This document shows positions 25,601 to 37,353 of a stretch of 64,000 bases of DNA, one piece after another. A program made the translations under genes and the position numbers. Every line of letters begins with the position of its first letter. Position 1 is the stretch's first letter. The stretch is from positions 8,417,501-8,481,500 of the forward strand of contig JAKNDB010000068.1 of the NCBI GenBank assembly GCA_024305405.1, in the 5' to 3' direction. The notes beneath the pieces are model-generated. The model did not search any database. It was not told where the DNA came from and saw nothing but the letters and a program-made list of their open reading frames with translations. Origin of the DNA: Dirofilaria immitis. Taxonomy: Eukaryota; Nematoda; Chromadorea; Rhabditida; Onchocercidae.

Positions 25601-27584
25601 AAAAAACATTCATCCCATGAAGAGGTACAATAGGAATACTGTTAAACGAAAATTGTCACATATCCAGTAAAAAAAAGCTGAAAAAAGAAAGAGAAAATCA
25701 TAAAAATAAGAATTCATAGCAATTAATACCTGTTAAAAAACAAAGAAAGTAATTGAGACTGAAAACAAAAACAAAATAGTTTTAATTATCCTTGATAACG
25801 GAATCGATCAATAAGATGGCTGGAAAGTTGTATTCATTCGAGCCGACACCGAACACAAGATGATAGCGTTCTCAAGTTTTGTTTTCATCAATAATAAAGA
25901 CAAATAGCGTGCAAAGTGCAAAAAATTCCCATTTGTAAACATAAGGTTATGTTAACTATGTGGCGCTAAAAGATAAAACTAACTTTTACTGTGTTAATGT
26001 AAACCTTGTACTGATTATTCCCAGATGGGATTGAAATTACATGTTTCCGCAGAACTATGTGAAAAACATTTAGATCAGTAAATAGAAAAGTGGAACTTTT
26101 ACCCATAATTTTTCTAAATTAAAGTTTCACTTTCTAACTGATGTCGATATCCCCTAGATGTCCCAATGAGAATGCATCATTCAAATTGATTGTAATGGAA
26201 TCTTTCCAAAAAGGCCAAATATTAACAAAGAAAAGTTCGTCAAAGAAGTCGCTATTCATAAAAAGAATAAAGAACATTAAATACGATTTTTAAGCATCTT
26301 CTGTTGAAGAAAATTATCAATGATGGAAATCAAAACTTCTACAAAGAATTTTACAGTTAAATGATAGATAGTGGAACGAAAACGAAAAACTGAGGAAACA
26401 TCAAATCGAAACACACTGCAGATGATACACGGCAGCTTAGCAAAAGTAAAAAAGTTGCAAAAAAGTGCGTAATCTCCAAATCCTACAGACTGAATGGAAT
26501 TATGCAAATGTACCATTATGCGCGTTCTAATCACTACATTATATCCATTCTAATATGATATTTAGCATAAATTTTGTGATAGAATAATGCCATAAGATAA
26601 TTCTAACTTATATTTCAAATCAAAAATTAACCCAATAAGTTTGGTTAATGAATAATTTTCACCACATCCAAGATGTGAGCTAGATCTTCACGCCGCGACC
26701 ACATTATCTTTGTCAATTATGCTACTAGGAAATACCATCCACTATTTTCTGGAATTTCTATTTCCGAAAATTACTGAATGCTACACATGTAAAACCGAGT
26801 CCATAAATATTAACAATTAAGCATGAAATCGGAATATTTCTTGCCACATTTCACTTTCAACTTTTTACAAAAAGCTATTTTCATTGATATATGTTACTAA
26901 CTGAAATAGAAGAAAATGCAGATCTCTGCAGCGAGTTCATGTATTCATTGCAGCAGTAATTTCATTTAAACATTAATATTTGTACGATTATTGATTTCGG
27001 CCTAAACTTTTATAAGTTAATGGATACTCTGATTTCGAAACCTCCAACGATTATTTTCCGTCCGCACTGTTAAGCTATAAGTAAGCATGTTTATGAAGAC
27101 AAATGACAATATTTATTTATAGCCATATAAGGCTTGCCACTACTTCTGTTTCCATTATCTTGGTTAAAAATAACAATATCCCTATATACTCTGAGCATGT
27201 CGAACAAGTGTTGTTGCCTTCATATTATTTTATGGTATATCAAATAAGCAAGGATAGCTACAAATATAGTACATGAATAATCTAATCATATGACTCAAGT
27301 GATACATTGAAAATAGATGTGGTCGATTCACAAACAAGTCTTAATATTCTAGACGAAACCTAATTTCTAGTACTTGTTTTATTATGCTATAACTATATTA
27401 TAGGAATATAGAAATTTAAATAAACCTGCAATGTACGGTGGCTGATTAGTATACAGATTGTATGGTGTTGTAGTGTAGACATGCTGTTGCGCTTGAGCCG
27501 ATCGATTTGCAAAATGCTCCATTTTTTTGTATATCGCACTTGTTCTGAATAAACTAGCTTTCACAGTCTAGCCGTTGTTATCCA
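19662..27584 (-). CDS. IMP/IGF2BP-type mRNA-binding protein with four KH domains
   Basis: Cytoplasmic mRNA-binding protein of the IGF2BP/Imp family, expected to control localisation, stability and translation of bound mRNAs. Exons on the minus strand: 27426-27584 (ATG at 27522), 24283-24366, 23759-23985, 23253-23408, 23023-23126, 22690-22809, 22294-22489, 21744-21959, 21251-21370, 21025-21146, 20739-20834, 20396-20524, 20083-20294, 19662-19693. After two one-base corrections this is 637 codons including the stop. Four KH domains carry the GxxG loops GQGG, GRGG, GAKG and GKGG; KH1 starts at PLRIVVDARYVGAIIG and KH4 at VPSKLVGRIIG. The N-terminal 110 residues are Q/S/H-rich. No RRM is visible, as in Drosophila Imp and unlike vertebrate IGF2BPs. 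The frame breaks are in short A runs near 20101-20103 and 21034-21038. The first intron is 3 kb and holds a candidate alternative first exon. Confidence 0.92.
24807..24858. repeat. Two-copy tandem repeat, 28-bp period
   Basis: A 24-base A/T-rich block (AAAAAGATTTTATAA...) at 24807-24830 recurs exactly at 24835-24858, inside the first intron of the KH gene. Confidence 0.85.
25057..25165 (-). CDS. Candidate alternative first coding exon of the IMP-like KH gene
   Basis: Inside the 3-kb first intron, on the gene's own strand, lies a GC-richer 109-base segment. A TTTTATTAG acceptor precedes it and a GTATAT donor follows. It stays open throughout and contains an in-frame ATG at 25126 (MKPHLYIRSRQWRRM...). 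It ends one base into a codon, exactly as the normal first exon does, and joins in frame to exon 24283-24366. Its acceptor does not fit the phase of the normal first exon, so it would work as a separate 5' exon, perhaps trans-spliced, giving a different arginine-rich N-terminus. Confidence 0.55.
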
Positions 27585-27781
27585 CTGCAAAAATGGTTAG
27601 GTAATTATTATAGAAACATTTCTAGTATGAATGTTTGCAATGCGAACAATATTTTTTTCAACAACCAGTGATTCGCAGCCTATCCTTATGGAGAAGTTCT
27701 TTCAGGATCTACAATATTTCTTTTGCAAAATAATTATACGAGGTACTGAAGAGTAAGCAAATTATTTAGGAAAAAACGTAC

Positions 27782-27900
27782 CTCAGATAAGTAAACAAGC
27801 TCGGGTTGCAAATCTAATCCTGTCACTCGAGAGACAAAATTTCCTCAAACGTACCGCCTGTCAATCTTTCCGTTGAAAATAAAATCAGCTCTTTAAAAAC
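27782..27900 (-). other. Probable non-coding 5' UTR exon of the KH gene
   Basis: A GC-richer stretch on the minus strand ends in a strong GTACGT donor (first intron base at 27781). The nearest acceptor downstream (27585-27586) opens the exon that carries the ATG at 27522. In-frame stops lie upstream of that ATG, so this segment would be untranslated. Its upstream limit is not defined by sequence. Confidence 0.45.
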
Positions 27901-27947
27901 AACTTCCTGAAAAAAATGTATTCGCACTTATATACGAAAATAGAGAA

Positions 27948-28166
27948 ATGCTAACAATGATGTTTGAAAATAAAACAAATTTTCATCCTGAAGAAAACAT
28001 GTCTGAAAATAAACAGCTTCTTCAACAAATGTGTAGCAACGTAGAAAATATAACAGTATACAAAATACGTCAAAAAAATAAATTCCTAAAATGTTACATT
28101 TATATTCTATGTTCTCGGTGCTTAATAAGAATGAGTTTGTGTTGTTTCAAAAAGATTGAGAGATAA
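27948..28166 (+). other. Open frame of 72 codons upstream of the KH gene
   Basis: ATG-started frame on the opposite strand, 360 bases above the KH gene's coding start. The first half has mixed composition (E, N, Q, C), the second is cysteine/leucine-rich. No splice sites or family resemblance were recognised. It could be a small divergent gene or a chance frame. Confidence 0.2.
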
Positions 28167-28199
28167 TTTAATCACGAAATTATAATTCTTTCCCAAATT

Positions 28200-30740
28200 T
28201 TCGGGCCAATCTTTTACATTCACTCGAATTTCTACAGTTAACAGCGCCGGAAGAACGGCAGTTTAGAAACTTGCTGAGCGCTTCTTAAAACCATTTTCCA
28301 AAGATGGAAAGAAAATGAAGAAAGTAAAAAGAAGAGAATGAAAATAATGAAAGAAACGGAGATTTGGAAATAGGAATTTGCAAGGTCATAGATGACGACC
28401 ATATCATTTAGACTTTCTAGGTCGATGCTTGCTCTACTATTCTAGCTTATAAAGGAAAAGCAATGAAGAAACTTCAATTGCCTAAAATATATGCAAATTT
28501 CCTAAAATATATAAAATATATTAACTGCCTAAAATATATCCAAAATTCCCCTCAATCTACTGACCACTCTACCTTCAAGAAACTTACCCAACCACTTTCT
28601 CCCCGCCATCAATAAGCAACCAAGTGTCGAACTACCGTATCCATCGACTGAATTGCTTGTTTTCCTCTCAAGATACCAAATTTGATTGAGTAGCACACTT
28701 TTATGATAATTTATGCTGATTAGTTACAGTATGGGTGAATTCTTATGGATTCAGTTATGGTAGCAGAACTATCACAAAATATTAGCCAACATATGCTAAC
28801 AGTTACAGTTCTGTCTACAATGTAAGCAATTGGTAACGTATCGTGTGGTTGCTGTCACATGTACAAGGTGAATATTTCTGACGTGGTTATTTTATAGGTT
28901 GTAAAGTTGGAAATTTAGTTAATTAAAAAATTTTTGCAACTATTGGAAAGTAATTAGCTTAAAAAAATGATTATTTATCCTGATATTGTATATTTCACAG
29001 ATAAAAGTTAAACAAAAGAAAGCCAACATTACGAATAATTAGAAAGTTTATTTCACTTAATTTTCAAATTTATTAGAAATCTAAAAAGACATATAATGGA
29101 TTGTCCACATTAAGCATATGTCTTAGTAACCTCAAATAAGCTTCTTGGCTTGTAACAAGCTTATTTTATTTTTAAAATTAATTTAGTTTCCGAAAACTTA
29201 CTAAGATCAACTGTTCTGCACCATTTCGAATTTGTTTTAACGATATATTTAAGATTTGATCGTCATTTTTTGTTTGAATTAATCCCACTGAAAAATGATA
29301 TTTTGAGATTCACTAGAAACCATTGTATGATAAGCGATGACAACATTAAGCTATGGAAAAAAGTATGAAAATAATTTAAGCTTACATTTGATAGAATCGA
29401 CTAGTTTTTAAAGATTCGCAATAGGACATAATACGATTTATATTTCGTATAAGCGAAATAATTTCTTTGGCGCATTTGTTGAATTAACAAAAAATAAATA
29501 AGAGAATCTTCATCAATATCCATTTCACAGAAAAGAATCAGGACTGTATTTTAAACTAGCAATGAACAAAATATTCTATTAAAGTAAATTTTGAGACGGA
29601 AATATTATCGTATGGATGAAATTTGCAGCAAAATGAACATATTTAGTTGTTGGCGCCAACACTGATTGATTATTGAACTAATTCAATAAAAATTTAGAAA
29701 AGACGACGCAATCGCGAAAATTGGCGCATGGTATACAATAGTATTTCACAATCAGTAAAGAGAATAAAAATTTATTAGCTAAAATTTATTTATCACTTTT
29801 TGTTCGCAAACCATCACCTTCTTTACGTCATTATCTTAAAATTTTGATTAAAGTTTTCATGCAATTTCGATCTCTTGGAAGAAAAAACTGATTTCGCTAA
29901 TCTCTATGAATCATTGTTATTATCGGAGTTAATATGAATGATTTTTAAAGATTTTATCATCTCACTATTGAAAAAATCGCGAAATTTTTTTTAGAAAGAA
30001 TTAAAATATTATTATTAATATTTTGGTTGAGACTAGAAATCTTGATCCATCATTAAACTACAAGAAGTTTAAATGTCGAAATTCTAACTTTTTTTCAACA
30101 ATAATCTGCTGATATTAATTTAGTTCTAATGTATAAACAATCAAAAGTGACTTGGATTTTGGATTGAAAAAGTAAATTTCTGTACGAAACATTGATAACA
30201 TCTTGTCCTGCATACGCTATAGTAACTATTACAAATCTATTGGTTATAGAAAAGTTTATTATCTATCTATTAACGATTGTGATTAGTATTTTGGAAATAA
30301 TTGTATTATTGTCCATCATATCAATGCTATTCTCGCTGTCATTTTTAAGCGACGAGATTTACTGAGCATCTGTATAATTGCTGTGATAAATAATTGATTC
30401 AAATAGTTATACGACGAAAAAATTTTCAATCATGAATAAACTCAATCGATAAAATTCGTTTAGAAAGACCTATGAAGGAAGCATCTGACATGTTTTATCA
30501 GTGGCGATAAAATAATTAAGACTGCTACATTTTCAAAAATATTGTTTGTTTTTAAATTTCATTTCTGTCATAGAAAACTTTGCATCTTAATTTTAATTAA
30601 TTTATTTCAATTTTTGCATCAACCTACTTTCAGGTAATTCAGCAATCTAAAACGAGATATTTTTTATCCCTAATAAAGAATAAATTTATATGATTTTGTT
30701 ACTCTTTGGTAATAATAATACATTTTTTAATCATTCTGAA
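28200..30740. other. Intergenic region, no gene seen
   Basis: AT-rich. It includes a local triplication of CCTAAAATATAT near 28481, 28501 and 28528. The part nearest 28200-28350 is GC-richer and may be promoter of the minus-strand KH gene. Confidence 0.45.
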
Positions 30741-31048
30741 TTATGCAAATTTTTATTATAGTTTATACATCCCCAGTATCGTGTAATTATTGCTGTAATT
30801 GCTATTTTGATTGCTGTATTTCCATAAACTTATTTACTTGCATTTTCAAGTTGACAACGGCGAAAGTTACAAGATCCATTATGCTGGTCATTTGTCATAT
30901 GCAAAATCGGCCAGTTCAAAAGAACGAAACTAGGCTTGTTCTAGTAGGAATTCGATTCAGATATAGTTGACAGGGGTCAAATCGATAATACATCTTATTG
31001 CAACATCGAATAATCACTAGAAAATAATGTCTTTTAAAATTATTTCAG

Positions 31049-31457
31049 TTAAAAGATATTATTTGCAGTGCAGGTGATGTGGATATTAATTGCTTGTGCA
31101 AGCATCTTTGCATAAACACTGCAAATGACATCAATATGCTTTGCTCTGATGTATCGCTCTTATTTATTGCGAATCCGAAGAGAGCAGATGTAGTCAGAAG
31201 CTATTTTTAAACAAAAAACAATGGGAAATGCAGTAGTATCAAATATGGAACTACAATCAGTTTTTGAAAAAGAGCCCAAACCATCATCGAAAAAACAGTT
31301 AAGACCAGTTTCTGAGAAAAAACTGTAGTCGATTCTTGAGGAAAAACCGCAATTCAGCAACTTGTTTCAGCTCCATCCACAAGTAGTAAAACTAGCAGTA
31401 AAACAAAAGGAAAGCGCTAATGATGATTTAAATAAAATTATTCGAATTTTGATTTGA
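31049..31457 (+). pseudogene. Broken or mis-assembled coding exon, family unknown
   Basis: A TTATTTCAG acceptor at 31040-31048 opens a frame reading LKDIICSAGDVDINCL and on to RADVVRSYF. A stop then follows in a T run; dropping one T continues the frame into a K/E/S-rich stretch (MGNAVVSNMELQSVF...). A second interruption occurs near 31325, after which two frames remain open: one ends in an S/T/K-rich tail (STSSKTSSKTKGKR), the other near 31457. Either this is a real gene with the same one-base errors seen in its neighbours, or a decayed copy. Upstream, 30768-30830 has a short frame coding a hydrophobic segment (YRVIIAVIAILIAVFP) that could be an earlier exon. Confidence 0.35.
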
Positions 31458-32638
31458 ACCTACAATAAATTTGCTTAAGTGTCCTTATAATGAAAAAGCG
31501 ATTTTCAATCAGAAAAATCCCGCATCCTGCGGATATTATAAAATTTATTCGTTTTATCTCAACTTAGGTTAATTCAATTTAAAATCCGTGCGTATTCGTG
31601 CGTACCAAATATTAAGCTATTTAAACATGTTTTATTTCACAAATATATATTGCAAAAAAATGCTCAAATTTTTTATTATAAATTGTTTGCTATACGATCT
31701 TCCAAATAAAATGCTTCCCAAATAATCCAATGATTTTCGTTTGTCAATAATTCAACGACATAGATGCAGATGCATTAGAAGTTTTTCCTAAAAATTCTAT
31801 TTCTTAATTTTTTTCATTTTAAAATTAAAACAGGATTCTGAAGCTTGAACAGGTACGAAACTTAATATTTGATTAATTAAAAAGTGCAATTACGATACTT
31901 GTTAATATGCTAAAACAAATTAAAAAATATATATATATATGAACCTATTAGGATAAATGTACAAAGAAACTAATATTCAACTTCCGCTGCCAATTGACGC
32001 CAAAATTTTTCATTAAAATGAAGCTGAATCAGAGTCTGTGAAAATAGCGCTGTATTACAAATGCTGCTAAGTGATGTAAAGCATTCTGCATAAAGATTGC
32101 ACAGAAAATCTTCTTCGACTGAACTTTTGGAAATTCTTGACGAAATAAATCATTCATAATTTCGAGAAACTTATCTACAATGAATTTCACATCTGAACAA
32201 GCTTGCCGCATTTTACAAAAAATATTTTTCAATTATTCAGTGATGCATTCGTTTAGAAACGATTGAAAAAATCTATGCTAATATTATCAATCTTATCTCA
32301 ATCATTTTTATAAAATTTTTTTGCATAGTGGAGAAATGACAGAATGATAGATTTAAAGAGGTGGATATGATTAAATTAGCATTTGCTTTGTATTATCCAA
32401 TTGTGAGCTCCTCCTTCTTTCTTCACTATTTTCTTGAAAGCAAAATTTCTTCTTTTTCTAATTAAATGATCTGATTATTTGAGATTTAATTTTGCATGAA
32501 AGTAATTGAAATTGGATCATATCATAACTATAATTATTGCAATATTATCCTCTCTTTTTCTCTTCCTACTGACATTTTTTTTTTTTTTATAATCAAGATT
32601 TATATAGAATTTAAAATTCTAGTTTGATAAAGACCAGG
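31458..32638. other. Region upstream of the SH2-kinase gene
   Basis: AT-rich with no supported gene. Contains a short (AT)n run near 31930. The last bases before the kinase ATG (GACCAG then G-ATG) look like a splice acceptor and could be a trans-splice site. Confidence 0.4.
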
Positions 32639-35600
32639 ATGACTCAACCTGAAGAAAAAAGCAAAAGTTTTACTTTTAACGATTTACCAAAAATGATGTT
32701 GGACGAATCCTGTTATCATGGATTACTTCCTCGTGAAGATCTTCCATGTTTGTTAGAGCAGGTTATTTTTTTTAAAACTTTTTAGTTTTTCAGTTGCTGT
32801 TTGCCTATTTAGGATGAGTAGATAAAACTTAAAATCAAATTTTGAATACTAAATAATTTAGTTTGAAAAATTACTTATGCCTTCATCCTTCTTTATTTTT
32901 AACTTCACTAAATCAACTTAGCAACCACCCTTTTTTTATTTACATTTACAGTGGTTACTTGGTTTTAATATTTTATTTAATTGTAAAAGGGAATAATTTG
33001 ATATGCAAATATAATAAATAGATTGAAACTATAAAAAATGCTAAATTCAATTATAGAAAATGATTTTTGTGCTATAGGTAGGAGATTTCTTAATTCGAAT
33101 TACTCAACTGAAACCAGGTGATCCACACGAATTTGTTTTATCATTGCGTGTTTCTGACGAAGATTCGCCGTCTGCAGTAAGCTTATTTTTGGTTTGAATT
33201 CGAATAGCAAATTTATGCTTGACATTGAAATGCTTAATTTTGAATTAAAACATTTTGTACATCACAAGTGGATCTAATCGCAATTGCATAAAACTTTCAT
33301 TATAACTGATCATTTTTATGAACTGTAGTATTAAATAAGCCACAAATCTAATCCTAAAATTCAACTTTAATTTAAAATGGATTACAGATTAGACATGTAG
33401 TAATACATAGACAGAAAAGAAAGGATGGTAAAATTGAATGGCTTACAAATGAACAAAATAAATTTGATTCTATTAAAGAACTCATTAACGCATACGTCTC
33501 CAGCAAGAAACCAATTAATCCTGAAGTATACTGTATATTCCTTCTTTAATATTACGGTATCAAATAAGCAATGGAAATGTTATGAATTATATCTAAGTTT
33601 GCTGCTAAATTTCACAAAAGCTTCCAATGTCAGATTTCTTCGTCATGCACCGGAATTCATAAACTTCAGAGATAAATGATGATTCGAAAACTTAAAAATT
33701 ACTCAGCAAATTTATAAAAATGTATGATTGGATTCATTATTTCAATCTTACAGATAAGAACGTCTCAATTAATTCGCCCAGTAGCTCGACAGTCGTGGGA
33801 ATTTTTACATGAAAACATTACATTAAAAGAAGTTCTTGGAGAAGGACAATTCGGTGAAGTCCGAGCAGCTGAAGCGCTAATCGATGGTAAAAAATTCCTG
33901 TGGCTGTTAAAATTGTAAATATTTGAAATTTTTTTACAATTTTTTACGTTTAATTCATAAAATGAGAAATTTAACATCCTGATTCACGAATAAAAGAGCG
34001 ATTCAGTGCAACTAATTACATAATTTTATTAATTAATAATTTTATAATTTGGATGAATGAAATTTGTACAATATTAATAAGATCTTGAATTTTGAGCTAT
34101 TGCTGATTTATACTTATAATAAGCAAATTATTTGGGATCGCTTCAAATTTAGCAGATATTTTTAGGCAAAAACAATTAAGGATAAAAAGCAACTAGAACA
34201 GGCTAAAGAAAAAGTAAAAGAAATGATGCATGAAGCAAGGCTAATGCGATATTTCGATCATGAAAATGTTGTAAAGATTCATGGAGTTGCTGTTTGCCGT
34301 GAACCATTGATGATTATTATTGAAATGGTTTAATTAAACATATGACACATTTTTTAAATAAGAATTCTATGATTAAATTTATTATAATTAATTTATGAAA
34401 TATATTAAATAATATATCATTGAAAACAAAAAAGCCAAATACGTAGAAATTTAATAATTATTATTCATGTGGTTATTCATTTTCATTATTTACAGGTAAA
34501 AGGTGGTTGCTTGTCAGATGTATTAGAATGTCGAAAAGGAAAAATTGATGAAATTGAAAAAGTTGAAAATATGTCACTCGGATCTGCTCGTGGTCTTGAA
34601 TATATCCATATACAAGGAATTATTCATCGCGATATTGCGGCTCGTAATGTATTATATACGGAGCAGAAAGTAGCTAAAATTAGTGATTTCGGCATGTCCA
34701 GACAGGGTGATTTTTATGAGATGTCGAAAGGAAACAAAAAGTACCACTGAAATGGACAGCACCCGAAAGTATGGTAACATATCAATATACACCAAAAACG
34801 GATGTCTTCTCGTTCAGCATTCTATTATGGGAAATTTTTTCGGATGGTGAAGAACCGTATAAAGGGATGACAAGTATTGAAGTAAAACGAATGGTTCGTT
34901 TTTATTAAAATGAATAGAGAAATTTATCGTCAAAAATTTCAAATGTGCTATGAATATTAATTCAGTGATACGAATATTTGAATATTTTATAATCTTTTTT
35001 CTTTTCATAGATCTCGTGTGGTGAACGTTTGAAAAAACCGGAAGGGTGTCCCGATTTCATGTTTCAAATAATGGGAAAATGCTGGGAGCAAAATCCAGAT
35101 AATCGATATTCCATGTCGCAGGTCAATCCAATGATTTGCACATTCACTTGATCATTAGAAATTTTAAAATGTGTCCAATATAGATATATATAATGATTAT
35201 AATGCTATCAAACTTATATCTTCTGTTATTTAATTATTTTAAGCATAAAGTAAAACAAAAATATTATTAAAATCACTAGTTTATTTCCCAATAATTTTTG
35301 AAATTTTTTCCGTTTTAACTCTCTTAATTATTTTCTTCAATATTCAATAGTCTTATCTTTAAAACATGAATTATAGGTAGTAAAACATATTGAAGATATA
35401 GTAGAACATGCATATTCGGAGATATCTGATTCTCCAGCAGCAGTAAATACTGAAGTATGTTTGAGTGTAGAAAAGCTTGGTTCAAAGGATGAAGTGAACG
35501 ATTGGAATGGACATCCATCGATTATCAGTTCTCGAGTACTCTGATCCTAATTATTTATTGCTTCCAAAAATTTTGTTTTTCCCTATCATAGATATTTTAC

Positions 35601-36087
35601 TATCCATTGTTATTTGCTCTATTTAAACATTTAAATATCTCTGTTAAGATTTCCTTTTTAAACAAACTTATCATGAAGATTTTCTTGTTATTTTTTAGCT
35701 ATTATCGCAGGTTTTTATTTAAAAAATAAATTTTTCAGAGTAGAAAGAGACGAAAGAAACATCATAGAAGAAGAAAAAGACATAAGAAGTCACGGATGCA
35801 CAAAAGGTTAGCTGAAACATTAGTATATATCATTTATTGCCTATGTGGTAAATAAATGTTTTTCTTTTATGTTTACTAATTTAATAGGAAATTGTTGTTT
35901 ACAGAAAAATAATTTCTTTGTAAACAACACATTGTCAAAAAAATTTTAATTGTCTTAGTTGGATTATCAATTTTTTATAGAAACGAAGAAATTATGTAAA
36001 AATAAAATTCATTTCTTATTTTGCAGTGAACGAAAGAAAGCGATGTCACGACGTCGACAAATGAAATCTACACATAATGGATTGTAA
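32639..36087 (+). CDS. SH2-domain non-receptor tyrosine kinase, Fer/Fes-like
   Basis: Cytoplasmic protein-tyrosine kinase. Exons: 32639-32761, 33078-33176, 33388-33525, 33754-33914, 34166-34327, 34496-34893, 35011-35121, 35377-35535, 35739-35806, 36027-36087; 493 residues after two one-base corrections (A runs at 33889-33894 and 34736-34740). The N-terminal SH2 (residues about 25-120) starts [15 protein letters not shown] and keeps the phosphotyrosine-binding arginine (GDFLIR). The kinase domain shows the glycine loop LGEGQFGEV, the VAVK lysine, catalytic [11 protein letters not shown], and [10 protein letters not shown]. Architecture SH2-kinase without F-BAR matches the many short Fer-type kinases of nematodes. 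Unusually, the last 40 or so residues are strongly basic (runs of K, R and H). AATAAA at 36086-36091 overlaps the stop codon and may be the polyadenylation signal. Confidence 0.9.
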
Positions 36088-36416
36088 TAAACACTATAAT
36101 ATGTAATCGATTAATTAAATTAAGAGAATTAATTTGGACTAATGTTAAAATATGCATTATGATTAAAACGGTAAAATGAATTAATTGTCCTAATCAATTA
36201 TAATATAAAAAACTAATTTAAAAATTTTCAAGAACGAAAAGGATGTTAAATTCTAGCATACTTCACTTTTCTAAAATTATATAGAACATTTGTGTACTAA
36301 CTTGAAAGATAAAGAAAGAAAGCTCTTATCATGGTTCATGATTAATGTTTATTTAATCACAAATTTTTATTCCCTGAAATCAACAACTACTTCAGACATT
36401 ACTCGTCATCAACGAT

Positions 36417-37137
36417 TTAAATAAATAAAATAGGTAGATATTGATGTGGTTGAATTCCAGTGCTATGAAAATTGAAAAAGTTTTCTCCTTCCAATAGTTT
36501 CTTTTTTCCCAATAAAAATGCTGTATCTGTTTTATATTCATTCTACGAATATTGTTAACCTGCTCTATACAGCACAGATGGATGAAATCGCTTAGAATTA
36601 ATATGATTGATAGCGATGTTGTAAGCAAAGCCAAACAGCTCACACAGAATAAAGTTTAAAAAGCTGCTACATAGAGCATAGCTAGTTAATAAAATTAAAC
36701 TATTTATTTGTTAAAGGTTGCTATCTTTTCACTTTCTCAATCCACTTGATTCGTATAATAAATTTCATGAAATTCAAGTAACCTCGCATATATAGGAGGA
36801 AGATTTAGGATGGTTACTGAACAGCGAAAAATATAGTCCAAGAACTAAAATAAGATACATCCATCTGACGCTATTAGAAATAGATGTTGTCCGAATCATA
36901 GACATCTTAATGAATAAGCTCAAATCAATAGTTTAATGATTATGATAAGGATGGTGCTGCATGCCATACAATTATGTGCGGCAATACATGATCCAATGAT
37001 TAATCCTTTCAATATGCACATAAATATTTCTTGCGAAAATTTAACACTGGTTTCAATTGTTTCCAGATGGCATATTTATAATACCCATAATCATATAGCA
37101 TTTCATAAATTTTCACATCTTCATCATATACAAACAT
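36417..37137 (-). CDS. Small membrane protein, unidentified, spliced
   Basis: Minus-strand exons proposed: 36988-37137 (ATG at 37137), 36783-36844, 36560-36638, and a last exon ending at 36417-36419. A TTTTTCAG acceptor at 37160-37161 sits 22 bases before the ATG, as for a trans-spliced gene. Exon 1 starts MFVYDEDVKIYEML. With one base corrected near 37018 it runs into a glycine-rich transmembrane segment across the first junction (LKGLIIGSFLGLYF). Exon phases agree for the first three exons. Exon 3 reads LFGFAYNIAINHINS. The fourth exon is less sure, because its intron would be only 33 bases. I do not recognise the family; subunits of mitochondrial complexes have a similar size and layout, but nothing specific supports that. 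Confidence 0.45.
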
Positions 37138-37161
37138 CTTCTAGGATTTTTTTAATATCCT

Positions 37162-37349
37162 GAAAAAATAAATTACTATTTTCTAAATTCTAATTTCCTA
37201 AAATTCTAATTCCTCCCCTATTTCTTTCTCTCGATACATTATTTAGATATAAGTTGCTGGTTTAGTTTAACATGTATACATAAGTATTGAAATTAGCAAT
37301 TCCAGAAATTAGCACCGATTCCACACACTCACTAATTTTATCAATTTCA
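37162..37349. promoter_or_regulatory. Short divergent upstream region
   Basis: About 190 bases separate the acceptor of the minus-strand small membrane protein gene (37160-37161) from the TTTCAG acceptor preceding the plus-strand TTL gene (37349-37350). Any promoters for both genes must lie here or inside the outrons. No specific element was identified; the sequence contains a repeated CTAAATTCTAAT-like block near 37181-37210. Confidence 0.3.
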
Positions 37350-37353
37350 GGAA

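Noticed and set aside
31160..31360. Minus-strand 66-codon frame upstream of the kinase
   Set aside because: Complement of the better-supported plus-strand exon, no ATG and no splice signals.
36936..37163. Plus-strand 75-codon frame before the TTL gene
   Set aside because: It is the complement of the first exon of the minus-strand small membrane-protein gene.
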